Below, one piece after another: positions 1 to 8,623 of a stretch of DNA of 64,000 nucleotides. The stretch's first letter is position 1, and every line of letters begins with the position of its first letter. The notes beneath the pieces are model-generated. The model made no database searches. It saw only the letters and a list, made by a program, of their open reading frames with translations, and was not told the origin of the DNA. The position numbers and the translations under genes are program-made. This DNA comes from Aureimonas ureilytica DSM 18598 = NBRC 106430 (GTDB lineage: Bacteria > Pseudomonadota > Alphaproteobacteria > Rhizobiales > Rhizobiaceae): positions 218,197 to 282,196 of the forward strand of contig NZ_ARQE01000004.1 in the NCBI RefSeq assembly GCF_000382705.1, given 5' to 3'.

Positions 1-677
1 GCGCAGATCGGCGCCTCTCTGCGCCCGATGCCGACGCGGCCCGAGCCGGCCGAAACGCGCAAGGCGTCGCGAAAGCTGCCGCCATCGGCCGAAACGCGGA
101 TCGAGAGATCGTCATGGCCGGTGAGCCCGATCTCGGCCCGGCCCGACCAGTTGGACTGGAACAGGACGGAGGCCGTGCGGCCGGGCGCGGCCTTGTTGAT
201 CACCTTGCGCGCGTCGCCGCTGCCGGGCGTGCGCGCGTCATGGGTCAGAAGCTCGGCATCGGCCGCGACCGTCAGCTTGTTGTATGCGGAAGGCTCGGCG
301 TTCACTCCGAACTGGTCGACCTGGCGGGGCCGGAACGGGCGATCCGTCCAGGCCGCGCCGTCGAACAGGAGAAAGGCGCCGGTGTCCGCGACATAGGCGA
401 TCTGCCCCGCGACGGGCGCAATCTCGACGAAGCCGCCATCCTCGAAGAGCGCCAGCGCGCCGGTCGTCATCGAGGACCAGCGCGCGCCGGACGCGCCCGC
501 CGGCAGGATGAACAGCGCGCCTTCGGCGGCGCTCGCCGGTTCGACGCCAAGGCTGGCCGAGACCACCGCCGTCTGCACCAGCGCGTCGAGCCGGCGCATG
601 GCGTCGTTGACGGTGAGGTGCTTCTGCGCCTGCTGCGGCAGGACGAAGGGCAGATCGAGACGAGGCGAGCGGGACAT
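1..677 (-). CDS. DUF2793 domain protein, C-terminus outside window
   Basis: The minus-strand reading frame starts at an ATG at 677 and stays open to the left edge, giving about 225 residues without a stop. The N-terminus (MSRSPRLDLPFVLPQQAQKH, then 'LTVNDAMRRLDALVQ') is the DUF2793 signature found in alphaproteobacterial phage-tail and gene-transfer-agent-associated proteins. The domain fills roughly residues 1-125; the rest looks like a beta-rich fibre-type extension ('RVSADGGSFRDALRVS'). The family role is not established, though it is often encoded near phage-derived tail genes. No other phage gene is visible here, so the context lies left of the window. Family assignment is confident; function is inference. 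Confidence 0.8.
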   Translation of the reverse strand, partial: MSRSPRLDLPFVLPQQAQKHLTVNDAMRRLDALVQTAVVSASLGVEPASAAEGALFILPAGASGARWSSMTTGALALFEDGGFVEIAPVAGQIAYVADTGAFLLFDGAAWTDRPFRPRQVDQFGVNAEPSAYNKLTVAADAELLTHDARTPGSGDARKVINKAAPGRTASVLFQSNWSGRAEIGLTGHDDLSIRVSADGGSFRDALRVSAGSGRVGIGRREAPIC

Positions 678-780
678 GGGCGGCGCTTTCCGTGCGGTTT
701 CGGGAAGGCCGAAGCTTACGGGCAGGCGCGAGCCCTGCGGAAAGATCGCGGACAGATCGTGGAAAGATCGGCGCGCTTCC

Positions 781-1740
781 TCAGGGGTTCGGCCGGTCTA
801 CGATCTGCACCGCGTCGGGCGCGCCGGACGTCGCGGCCGCGCCGGAGGCCGTCGTCGCGACGCTCAGCTTCTGCTCGCGCAGGAAGATGAAGACCCCGGA
901 CGCCGTGATGACGGCCGCGCCGAGAAGCAGGCTGATCCGCGGCGTTTCCCCGAACAGCACCACGCCGAACAGGATCGCCCAGACGATCAGCGTGTATTGA
1001 TAGGGCACGACCACCGAGGCCGGCGCGATCAGGAGCGAGCGATTGACGCAGGCATGGGCCACCATCGACACGATGCCGAGAAGGCCGAGGAAACCGAGAT
1101 CGAAGCCGCTGGGCTGAACCCAGCCGATCGGCGCGAGAACGGCACCGGCGATCAAGGCCGCCGTCGTCTGCCACGCGATCAGCGTCGCCTCGCCGCTCTT
1201 GGCGAGAATGCGCGTCGAGATCATCAGGAGCGCGTAGCAGAAGCTGCCGGCCACCGCGATCATCGCCGGCCAGCCGGCGCTGGCGAGATCGGGACCGAGC
1301 GCGACGAGAACGCCGGCGAAACCGCAGAGAACCGCACTCCAGCGCACCCAGCCGACCCGCTCCTTCAGGATCACCGCGGAGAGCGCCGTCACGTAGATCG
1401 GCCCAGCCAGATAGAAGGTCATGACATTGGCGAGCGGCAGATAGCTCAGCGCCCAGTAGAAGAAGCCGACCTCCAGCGTCGAGCCCGCCGCGCGCAGGAT
1501 CTGAAGCCCCGGTCGCGCGGGTCGCAGCACCCGCCCCCAGCCTTCGCGATGCACGAAGGGCGCGACGACGATCAGGGCGGCGATGCTGCGCAGAAGCAGG
1601 ATCTGCCCGACCGTGTAGGTGCCGACCAGCCATTTGCCCATCGCGTCGTTCACCGAGAACAGGAAGACGCCGAGCATCATGAATCCGACGCCGAGAAGCG
1701 TGCTGGGCGAAGTCTTCGAAAGGGGCGACGAGGAGTTCAT
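781..1740 (-). CDS. DMT-superfamily (EamA) transporter
   Basis: This is a 319-residue inner-membrane protein with about ten hydrophobic segments in two EamA repeats (roughly residues 10-135 and 145-280). The first repeat carries 'NDAMGKWLV' and 'ALSYLPLANVMTFYLAGPI', the second 'NRSLLIAPASVVVPYQYT', as in RhaT/RarD-like drug/metabolite transporters. The substrate cannot be inferred. I chose ATG 1740 over an in-frame GTG at 1779 because the protein then begins just before the first membrane helix. The C-terminus is a polar tail after the last helix. The gene appears monocistronic. A second, divergent member of the superfamily lies at 26559-27482. Confidence 0.85.
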   Translation of the reverse strand: MNSSSPLSKTSPSTLLGVGFMMLGVFLFSVNDAMGKWLVGTYTVGQILLLRSIAALIVVAPFVHREGWGRVLRPARPGLQILRAAGSTLEVGFFYWALSYLPLANVMTFYLAGPIYVTALSAVILKERVGWVRWSAVLCGFAGVLVALGPDLASAGWPAMIAVAGSFCYALLMISTRILAKSGEATLIAWQTTAALIAGAVLAPIGWVQPSGFDLGFLGLLGIVSMVAHACVNRSLLIAPASVVVPYQYTLIVWAILFGVVLFGETPRISLLLGAAVITASGVFIFLREQKLSVATTASGAAATSGAPDAVQIVDRPNP

Positions 1741-1880
1741 GGGACAGTTTCCGGGGGCCGGCGCTCCGAAAGCGCGCACAACCAGCGCCTATACCGATGA
1801 TCATCGCCCTCCAAGCGAAATTGCCGCCGCGAGGCGCCTGATTTCCTTGGGGGTCGCATCGTCCGCGTGGTCGCCCGAAG

Positions 1881-2480
1881 TCAGGCCGGCGATCCCGCGC
1901 GAAAGGCGCGGCTGAGATAGCGCGAGCCCGCGTGGCCGAAGCGCCAGGGCTGCTCGACGCCCTTGGTGATGCCGATGCGCGGCCCCGTCGCCAGCGCGAG
2001 TTCGGGACCGGGCGCGGTCATCCGAAAGGGCGCCTCCAGAAGATCCGCGCCATCCTGCGCGCGGCTGATGCCGAGCGCCTGCGCGAGGCGTCCGGGCCCC
2101 GAGCAGAGAAGGCGCGGCGCCTCGGTTCCGCGCCGCTCGGCCATGCGCTCCAGCCCGGCGCGCGGCTCCAGCGCGCGAATCAGGACGGCGCTGCCGGGCT
2201 CCCGCGCGTCGCAGACCACGTTGAGGCACCAGTGGATGCCATAGGAGCGGTAGACATAGGCGCGCCCGACCGCGCCGAACATGGCGCGGTTGCGCTCCGT
2301 TTCGCCGCGAAAGCTGTGCGAGGCCGGATCGTCCCGCCGATAGGCCTCGGTTTCCACGATGAGCCCGCCCACCCCGTCGAGATAGAGCCCCGCCCCGATC
2401 AGCCGGGTGGCCAGCGTCACCGCGTCGAGGGCGAACCATTCGGCGGGAAAGGGCGACGGGTCGGAAGAAGGCAGGGTCAT
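1881..2480 (-). CDS. DNA-3-methyladenine glycosylase (AAG/MPG family)
   Basis: This is a 199-residue base-excision repair glycosylase of the AAG (MPG) fold. It flips out and removes alkylated purines such as 3-methyladenine. Family motifs are visible: 'ARLIGAGL'-type N-terminus near residues 24-32, the catalytic stretch 'GGLIVETEAYRRDDPASHS' (general-base Glu near residue 43), 'RAYVYRSYGIHWCLNVV' (residues 71-88), 'SGPGRLAQALGI' and 'GPRIGITKGVEQPWRF'. Length matches bacterial members. It stands alone between the transporter and tRNA-Met on its own strand, and no adaptive-response regulator lies nearby. Confidence 0.93.
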   Translation of the reverse strand: MTLPSSDPSPFPAEWFALDAVTLATRLIGAGLYLDGVGGLIVETEAYRRDDPASHSFRGETERNRAMFGAVGRAYVYRSYGIHWCLNVVCDAREPGSAVLIRALEPRAGLERMAERRGTEAPRLLCSGPGRLAQALGISRAQDGADLLEAPFRMTAPGPELALATGPRIGITKGVEQPWRFGHAGSRYLSRAFRAGSPA

Positions 2481-2601
2481 GAGGCGGGTCCGTCGCGAGG
2501 CGGCATCAGGATCGGCAACGCCGATCCGGCGGGTCTGGTTCTCAAGCCCTCGCTCGCGCTTCGATCAACCCGATTTCGGCGGCGCGCTCTCGCGGCGGGG
2601 C

Positions 2602-2631
2602 TTGACAGCGCGGCCCTCCCCTTCGTATATC
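2602..2631 (+). promoter_or_regulatory. sigma70-type promoter for tRNA-Met
   Basis: A perfect TTGACA -35 hexamer (2602-2607), an 18-nt spacer and TATATC as -10 (2626-2631). Transcription would start near 2638, leaving a leader of about 90 nt before the tRNA. Confidence 0.6.
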
Positions 2632-2726
2632 GCGCCCATGCTCGACACGCCCCACGGCGACGGGCCCTTTCGATCGTGGCGCAAGCCGGATCGGGATGTC
2701 GCGGCCGAGGCCGCGTGATTTGGATT

Positions 2727-2803
2727 GGCAGTGTAGCTCAGCTGGTTAGAGCGTCGGATTCATAACCCGAAGGTCGGTGGTTCAAGTCCACCCACCGCCA
2801 CCA
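2727..2803 (+). tRNA. tRNA-Met (CAT)
   Basis: A 77-nt cloverleaf with encoded CCA (2801-2803). D arm GCTC/GAGC at 2736-2752, anticodon loop TTCATAA at 2759-2765 with anticodon CAT, T arm GGTGG-TTCAAGT-CCACC at 2776-2792. The acceptor stem has A4 (2730) opposite C69 (2796), and the anticodon stem has A31 (2758) opposite C39 (2766), so there are two A-C mismatches. The D loop GGTT and lack of an initiator-type GGG/CCC anticodon stem favour the elongator tRNA. Confidence 0.93.
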
Positions 2804-2951
2804 TCCTCCCTTACCCCTTCCATCTATCGATCCTCGTGCACAGACGTCGTGGCGCTCGTCTGGCATTTCCGGCCGTCTGGGGCCATGAGGGGCGGGTGTC
2901 GAATCCGTTTCGCAGCGGGTTCGATCCACGAGGCGCGAGAAGGATAGATCC

Positions 2952-3908
2952 ATGACGACGCGACTGGCCGTGATCGGCTGTGGCCAATGGGGGCAGAATC
3001 ACGTTCGCACCCTGAAGGAGATCGGCGCGCTGGCGGCGATCGCGGACGGAAATGCCGAGCGTGCGAGCGCCCTGTCGCAGCGGTTCGAGGTGCCCGCCCG
3101 CACGGTGGACGAGGTCCTCGCCGATCCCGGGATCGCCGGCGTCGTCCTGGCGCTGCCGCCCCGCCTGCACGGGCCGACGGCGCGCGCGGCGTTCCGGGCC
3201 GGCAAGGACGTCCTGATCGAGAAACCCATCGGGCTCGACCTGGCCGATGCGCAGGAAACGGCCCGCGTCGCCAAGGCCGAAGGCCGGCTTCTGATGGTCG
3301 GGCACGTCCTGCGCTTCCATCCCGTGTTCGAGGCGCTCGATGCGCTGGTGCGCGAGGGCCGCATCGGCACGGTGCGGCATATCGTGTCGACGCGGCTCGG
3401 CCTCGGGCGCTTTCTCGGCATGGACGCGGTCTGGGACCTTGCGCCGCACGATCTCTCGTTGGTTCTGCACATGGCGGGCGGCGCGCCGGACGCGGTGGAC
3501 ACGCTGCGGCGAACCGTTCTCAGCGACGAGACCGACGCCGCCGACATCGCGCTGCGCTTCCCGGGCGGGCTGACGGGCGAAATCCACGTGTCCCGCATCT
3601 CGCCCTATCGCGACCGGCGCTTTTCGGTGATCGGCACCAAGGGCATGATCACCTTCGACGATCTCGCGCCCGAGGGTCAGAAGCTCGCGTTCTACGGGCA
3701 CGAGGTCTGGCGCGACGGATCGCATTTCGCCTTCCGGGGCGCGGATGCCGACTACCAGCCGACCGAGCCGGGCCTGCCGCTCGACCGCGAGCTGCGGCAT
3801 TTTCTCCACTGCATCGAAACGCGCCAGGAGCCGCGCACGGGTTCGGCGGAAGCGGTGGAAACCGTGCGCATCCTCAATCTCGCCTCGCCTCGCGCGGCGC
3901 CGGCCTGA
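2952..3908 (+). CDS. Gfo/Idh/MocA family oxidoreductase
   Basis: A 318-residue NAD(P)-dependent oxidoreductase. The N-terminal Rossmann fold begins with 'VIGCGQWGQNH' (GxGxxG, residues 7-12). The family motif EKP occurs in 'VLIEKPIGLDLADAQ' near residue 93. The C-terminal alpha/beta domain starts around residue 118 ('GHVLRFHPVFEAL') and contains 'WDLAPHDLSLV', where the His is the likely catalytic base. Such enzymes act on sugars, nucleotide sugars or inositols. The substrate is not evident because no sugar-pathway partner flanks the gene. It follows tRNA-Met by about 150 nt and converges on mnmA. Confidence 0.85.
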   Translation: MTTRLAVIGCGQWGQNHVRTLKEIGALAAIADGNAERASALSQRFEVPARTVDEVLADPGIAGVVLALPPRLHGPTARAAFRAGKDVLIEKPIGLDLADAQETARVAKAEGRLLMVGHVLRFHPVFEALDALVREGRIGTVRHIVSTRLGLGRFLGMDAVWDLAPHDLSLVLHMAGGAPDAVDTLRRTVLSDETDAADIALRFPGGLTGEIHVSRISPYRDRRFSVIGTKGMITFDDLAPEGQKLAFYGHEVWRDGSHFAFRGADADYQPTEPGLPLDRELRHFLHCIETRQEPRTGSAEAVETVRILNLASPRAAPA

Positions 3909-3944
3909 TCGCAGGCGCGCCGCTTCGAGGGGGTGCGCCGCCGC

Positions 3945-5099
3945 TCAGGCGGCGCGCGAGGTCTGGCTCACCGGCTCGGTGCGGGCGATGACGCCCCCGC
4001 CGAGCACCTGCGCCCCGGCGCCCTCGCCGGCATAGAAGACGCAGGCCTGTCCGGGCGAAACGCCCTCCTCGCCCATGGCGAGTTCCACCAGGACCTGCTC
4101 GCCCTCCGCAACGAGGCGCGCCGGCGCGGGCGGGCGGGTGGAGCGAATCTTGACGAAGAGCGGCTCGCCGCGCTCCGCCGCGGTCGCGAAGCTCTCGGCT
4201 CCCAGCCAGTTCACGTCGCGCAGCGCCAGACGGCGCGTCGCCAGCGCCTCGCGCGGGCCGACCGTGACGGTGCGGCTGCGCGCGTCGATCGCCACGACGT
4301 AAAGCGGCTCGCCCGACGAGACGCCGAGCCCGCGCCGCTGGCCGATCGTAAAGTTGACGATGCCCGAATGCTGGCCGAGATGGCGCCCGTCCACATGAAC
4401 GAGATCGCCCGGCGCCCCCGCATCGGGCTTCAGCTTGGCGATCACGTCGCTATAGCGCCCGTTGGCGACGAAGCAGATATCCTGGCTGTCGGGCTTGGAG
4501 GCGACGCCGAGCCCGAAGCGCGCGGCGATCTCGCGCGTCTCGGGCTTGGTCAGCCGGCCGAGGGGAAAGCGCAGGAAGTCGATCTGCGCTTGCGTCGTGG
4601 CATACAAAAAATAGCTCTGGTCGCGGTCGAGATCGGCGGGCCGGAACAGGCTGCGACGGCCGCCATTGGCGCGCGACTCGATGTAATGGCCGGTGGCCAG
4701 CGCGTCGGCGCCCAGATCCTGCGCGGTGGCCAGAAGGTCGCGGAACTTGACGGTCTGGTTGCAGGCGACGCAGGGAATCGGCGTCTCGCCCGCCAGATAG
4801 CTTTCCGCGAACGGGTTGATGACCGACTGGCGGAACTTGTCCTCGTAGTCGAGCACGTAATGGGGAATGCCGAGAATCTCGGCCGTGCGGCGCGCATCCG
4901 CGATGTCCTGCCCGGCGCAGCAGGCGCCGGCGCGCTTGGGCGTCGCGCCGCCGTCATAGAGCTGCAGCGTGATGCCGACGACGTCGTAGCCCTCGTCCTT
5001 CAGGATCGCGGCGGTGACGGACGAATCGACGCCGCCGGACATGGCGACCACGACCCGCGTATCGGCGGGCGCCTTCGGAAGATCGAGGCTGTTCAACAT
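3945..5099 (-). CDS. mnmA: tRNA-specific 2-thiouridylase MnmA
   Basis: A 384-residue enzyme that installs the 2-thio group on U34 of tRNA-Lys, -Glu and -Gln in the cytoplasm. The PP-loop ATPase motif SGGVDSS is at residues 21-27. The nucleophilic Cys of '[10 protein letters not shown]' is at about 113, and the persulfide-accepting Cys in 'DSQDICF' at about 209. 'ATGHYI' and '[11 protein letters not shown]' are further family blocks. Length is normal for alphaproteobacteria. The gene is convergent with the preceding oxidoreductase and divergent from sciP across a 255-nt gap. Confidence 0.97.
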   Translation of the reverse strand: MLNSLDLPKAPADTRVVVAMSGGVDSSVTAAILKDEGYDVVGITLQLYDGGATPKRAGACCAGQDIADARRTAEILGIPHYVLDYEDKFRQSVINPFAESYLAGETPIPCVACNQTVKFRDLLATAQDLGADALATGHYIESRANGGRRSLFRPADLDRDQSYFLYATTQAQIDFLRFPLGRLTKPETREIAARFGLGVASKPDSQDICFVANGRYSDVIAKLKPDAGAPGDLVHVDGRHLGQHSGIVNFTIGQRRGLGVSSGEPLYVVAIDARSRTVTVGPREALATRRLALRDVNWLGAESFATAAERGEPLFVKIRSTRPPAPARLVAEGEQVLVELAMGEEGVSPGQACVFYAGEGAGAQVLGGGVIARTEPVSQTSRAA

Positions 5100-5354
5100 G
5101 GCATGGACTCTGCGAAGAACCGCACGCGGCGGCCGGTCAAAGCGCGTATGTAAGCGCTCACGCGCGCCATGCCAACCGTCTGAGGGCGCACGGCTTTTCG
5201 CTTCACTTACGAAACGGGGAGGGTCCCGGCACCGGTTCGGCGGAGTTGAGACAACCTCTTATCAAAGTCTTTCAAGGGGTTTAGCGGATTTTTTAGAAGC
5301 TAAGGGCTAGGTTTGATTCAGCGATTAGGTCTTTGCGTGAGTGTAGAGAGTTCA

Positions 5355-5645
5355 ATGACCGATCAGGTTAGACCAAGAGTGAAATACGTCATCGGCCCGG
5401 ACGGGAGCCCGCTGACGATTGCCGATCTTCCCCCGTCCAACACAAGGCGCTGGGTGATCCGACGCAAGGCCGAGGTGGTTGCCGCGGTGCGCGGGGGTCT
5501 CCTCAGTCTCGATGAAGCTTGCTCGCGCTATACGCTGACCGTCGAGGAATTCCTGTCCTGGCAGGTTTCGATCGACAGTCACGGCCTGGCCGGCCTTCGC
5601 ACCACGCAGATCCAGGAATACCGCAAGAAGGCCGACCTCCACTGA
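5355..5645 (+). CDS. sciP: SciP, CtrA inhibitor (DUF1153)
   Basis: A 96-residue protein matching the DUF1153/SciP family throughout: 'VKYVIGPDGSPLTIADLPP' then a helix-turn-helix-like segment 'RWVIRRKAEVVAAVRGGLLS'. In Caulobacter SciP binds CtrA and DNA and blocks CtrA-activated transcription in G1. I start at ATG 5355; an in-frame extension to 5313 lacks family similarity. It ends in two consecutive strong hairpin terminators and lies about 1 kb upstream of ctrA, so the regulator and its antagonist are near neighbours. Confidence 0.9.
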   Translation: MTDQVRPRVKYVIGPDGSPLTIADLPPSNTRRWVIRRKAEVVAAVRGGLLSLDEACSRYTLTVEEFLSWQVSIDSHGLAGLRTTQIQEYRKKADLH

Positions 5646-5688
5646 AGGTCAGCCGCGCCCCGCCTGGGTGGCCCATGGGTTTTCAAGA

Positions 5689-5715
5689 AGGACTGGCGCG
5701 AGCCGGTCCTTTTTT
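5689..5715 (+). terminator. Rho-independent terminator after sciP
   Basis: 9-bp stem AGGACTGGC / GCCGGTCCT (one G-T pair) with loop GCGA, followed by a run of T residues (5710-5715). It sits 44 nt after the sciP stop codon. Confidence 0.85.
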
Positions 5716-5785
5716 ATGGGCGCCTCGCTTCATTCTCGAGCCCTTACGGTCTAGCCCGACAGGCTTGTTCCAGGCTTGCATGACA

Positions 5786-5820
5786 AAAGGCCCGGCGCTC
5801 GCGCGCACGGGCCTTTTTTT
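5786..5820 (+). terminator. Bidirectional terminator between sciP and the FliJ-like gene
   Basis: 9-bp stem AAAGGCCCG / CGGGCCTTT followed by seven T on the plus strand and preceded by four A, so it can stop transcription from sciP and also from the convergent FliJ-like gene ending at 5873. Confidence 0.85.
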
Positions 5821-5872
5821 GTGGGGTGGCGTATCGGGAGATCGGATGGGGCGAGCCGCCCTCCGAGCGTCC

Positions 5873-6232
5873 TCAGGCGACGGCGGGGCGACGATCCTCG
5901 ACGGCCTCGCGCTGTTCCAGCTTCTCGGCATTGGCGAATTCCGCCTCGGCTTCCTCGAGGGACAAACGCGCGGCATTCATCTGAATGCGCAGGTCGCCGA
6001 CCGAGTTCATCAGATTGTCGCGCCGGGTGCGGGCGGCCTTGGCGAAGGTCGGATAGGCGAAATGCGTGACGTCGGTGATTCCCGACTTCTTTTCCTCGTT
6101 GGCGATCTGGGCGTCCAATTCGGCGGCCATGCGCTCGAACTCGTTCAACATGAGCTGGAGCTGCTCGACCTGCCGGCGCTTTTCCGTCACCTTGAAACGG
6201 CTGAGTCGCATCAGGTTCTCACGTTTCGGCAT
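5873..6232 (-). CDS. FliJ-like flagellar export protein
   Basis: A 119-residue, strongly charged, helical protein. The N-terminus 'RLSRFKVTEKRRQVEQLQ' and the central 'ITDVTHFAYPTFAKAARTRRDNL' match the short rhizobial FliJ-annotated family that sits next to ctrA. FliJ is a soluble coiled-coil part of the flagellar export apparatus that couples FliI to FlhA. Nearly the whole sequence is predicted coiled coil. ATG 6232 is preceded by AGGAGAG, better than the adjacent GTG at 6235. No other flagellar gene is in the window, so the flagellar role rests on family annotation. A CtrA-like box lies 92-106 nt upstream. Confidence 0.7.
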   Translation of the reverse strand: MPKRENLMRLSRFKVTEKRRQVEQLQLMLNEFERMAAELDAQIANEEKKSGITDVTHFAYPTFAKAARTRRDNLMNSVGDLRIQMNAARLSLEEAEAEFANAEKLEQREAVEDRRPAVA

Positions 6233-6607
6233 CACGGTTCACTCTCCTGTTCTAGGGCTTCGCATCATGAAGCCCCGAGCCGCGTCGCGAGGGGTGGTTT
6301 CGGGCAAGGCTCGAAAGCTAGCTTTAACCACCTGTTTACGCGCGCCGTTAATCATATGCGGCGAGGATTTAAGGCTGAGTAAATCGAACGGTTCAAACGC
6401 TTCCCTTCTCCACCGGCGCGCCGCCCCGAATGTGACTTTACGGCAACGCCCTCGAACTTAAACTTCCATCATCAGAACAGTTCGAAGTGAGACCGGAAAT
6501 TGAAGCGATTGTTAACCATTCAGTGCCAAGCTCCAATCCATCAGGGCACGAACACCAACCTTGTCGATTTCAAGGCGATCGACCGGGCTGACGCAGAGGG
6601 ATAAGTG
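6233..6607. other. Divergent ctrA / FliJ-like regulatory region
   Basis: A 375-nt gene-free region. It contains a near-consensus CtrA box (6324-6338), further TTAA half-sites (for example GTTAACC at 6511-6517) and AT-richer tracts than the coding flanks. I see no GANTC methylation site in it and no small gene with a convincing ribosome binding site. It very likely holds the ctrA promoters. Confidence 0.6.
6324..6338. promoter_or_regulatory. CtrA-type binding site (TTAA-N7-TTTA)
   Basis: TTAA at 6324-6327, seven bases, then TTTA at 6335-6338; this matches the TTAA-N7-TTAA consensus at seven of eight positions. It lies 270 nt before ctrA and 92 nt before the divergent FliJ-like start, so it could serve either gene. 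Confidence 0.55.
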
Positions 6608-7303
<696 letters not shown>

Positions 7304-7325
7304 TCCCCTCGCCTTTCCCAAACGC

Positions 7326-7360
7326 AAAGCCCGCGCGCCGTTCAGGCCGCGGGCTTTTTT
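7326..7360 (+). terminator. Rho-independent terminator after ctrA
   Basis: Stem AAAGCCCGCG / CGCGGGCTTT around a 12-nt loop, ending in six T; begins 22 nt after the ctrA stop. Confidence 0.88.
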
Positions 7361-7669
7361 CGTTTCGCGAACGGGCTCGCGGTGCTCGCGAGGACCGAGT
7401 GAACACGGGGCGAGGCGCGGCGCTGACGCGCGTCGAGCCTGCGCGCCACGCGTCCCACCCCTCCCTAGCCATAGCCCTAGCCCTAGCCTCGATTGCGGTC
7501 CGCGTGACCCCTACGGATTTCCAGCACACTCGACGGTTTGGAGTAGGGCTCCGTTTACCGCGTCGGAAGGACGAAAAACATAACCTCAGATAACACTTGA
7601 AACCGCAACCTCTGCTGCGAGATTATAACTCAGGGTTCTAACCCGCACTCGTATCTTGTGGAGACGGAT
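7361..7669. other. Gene-free region upstream of the DUF5648 gene
   Basis: About 310 nt without a supportable gene. It holds the hexamer repeat at 7465-7488, then an AT-richer stretch (7560-7640) and a small palindrome GGGTT-CT-AACCC at 7633-7644, just before the GGAGA ribosome binding site of the next gene. This probably contains that gene's promoter. Confidence 0.4.
7465..7488. repeat. Short CTAGCC hexamer tandem repeat
   Basis: Four adjacent hexamers: CTAGCC, ATAGCC, CTAGCC, CTAGCC. CTAG is generally rare in bacterial DNA, which makes this short stretch stand out, but no function is apparent. Confidence 0.5.
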
Positions 7670-8518
7670 ATGCTGAGCAACCTTCTGCCGACCACCATCA
7701 ATCTCGTGGACGCCCTCCTGGGAGGGGGGAGCAGCGGCGGTTCGGGCATGACACCTGCCAACCCCACCACGGCGAACACGCCTGGCCTATCGGCCATTCT
7801 CAATCTCGACGCTCTGAATCTCTTGAACGTGAAAGCGTCCCTCGGCGTCGGCGAAAGCCTCGTCGTCAAGGACGGCAACGTCATGAAGCAGTCCGGCGGC
7901 TCACTTCTCGATCTCGGGCTGGATATCGGAAGTTCCGCAACCGGTGGTAACTCGCTGATTTCGGTCGGCGGCAAGATTCTGTCGCAGGGGCCGGGCGGGT
8001 CGCTGATCGATCTCAATCTCGGGATCGGCTCGGACGGATCGATCATCTCGGTCCCCACTCCGGGCGCGGCCGCGCCGACGCAGGACGTGTTCCGCTTCTA
8101 CAACGTGGAGACGGGCGTTCATTTCTACACGGCCAGCGTCGCCGAGCGCGACAGCGTGGTGCAGAACCTGCCCCAGTTCAAATACGAGGGGAACGCCTTC
8201 GACGTGACGACCGATGTCGGCGCCGGCCCGGAGGTCTATCGCTTCTACAACGTGCAAACCAAGACGCATTTCTATACGGCGAGCGAGGTCGAGCGCGACA
8301 GCGTGCGCGCCAATCTCAGCCAGTATCAATATGAAGGCCCCGCCTACACGGCCTACGCGGACGACGGCGGCGGCAAGCACGAAGCGCTCTATCGCTTCTA
8401 CAACACCGACACCGGCGCGCATTTCTACACGACCAGCGAGCAGGAAGTCGCCCAGGTCGTCCAGGCCCTGCCCCAGTTCAAATACGAAGGCATCGCCTAC
8501 TACGTCGACGCGGCCTGA
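7670..8518 (+). CDS. Triple DUF5648-repeat protein
   Basis: A 282-residue protein of unknown function. The C-terminal half has three repeats of about 40 residues (about 140-179, 189-227 and 240-279), each reading YRFYN-x(3-5)-HFYTxS, then NLPQFKYEG or similar, then AYxV/AF. This is the DUF5648 pattern found in secreted or surface proteins. The first half is rich in Gly, Ser, Leu and Asp ('GSLIDLNLGIG', 'GSLLDLGLDIG') and has no classical signal peptide, so any export would need a signal-less route such as type I (inference). ATG 7670 follows GGAGA; GTG 7658 is the alternative. It lies between the cell-cycle genes and an EAL gene. Confidence 0.75.
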   Translation: MLSNLLPTTINLVDALLGGGSSGGSGMTPANPTTANTPGLSAILNLDALNLLNVKASLGVGESLVVKDGNVMKQSGGSLLDLGLDIGSSATGGNSLISVGGKILSQGPGGSLIDLNLGIGSDGSIISVPTPGAAAPTQDVFRFYNVETGVHFYTASVAERDSVVQNLPQFKYEGNAFDVTTDVGAGPEVYRFYNVQTKTHFYTASEVERDSVRANLSQYQYEGPAYTAYADDGGGKHEALYRFYNTDTGAHFYTTSEQEVAQVVQALPQFKYEGIAYYVDAA

Positions 8519-8623
8519 TCCGCGCCGGCGCCGGGCAGGGCCAAGCTCGTGCCCCTCTGCCGCGCTCCGCCCGGCGCCCTCTCATCCCGCAGCATTCACG
8601 ACGCCCCCGCCAACGAGGCCGGC

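Noticed and set aside
1-677. Prophage or gene-transfer-agent cluster at the left edge
   Set aside because: Only one DUF2793 gene is visible and the next genes are ordinary; the case would need sequence to the left.
2738-2953. A 71-residue minus-strand reading frame ending in WRWVDLNHRPSGYESDALTS
   Set aside because: It is the antisense translation of tRNA-Met; this peptide is a known type of false protein prediction.
7465-7488. Telomere-like CTAGCC hexamers suggesting a linear replicon end
   Set aside because: Only four copies, embedded between ordinary genes with no other telomere feature.
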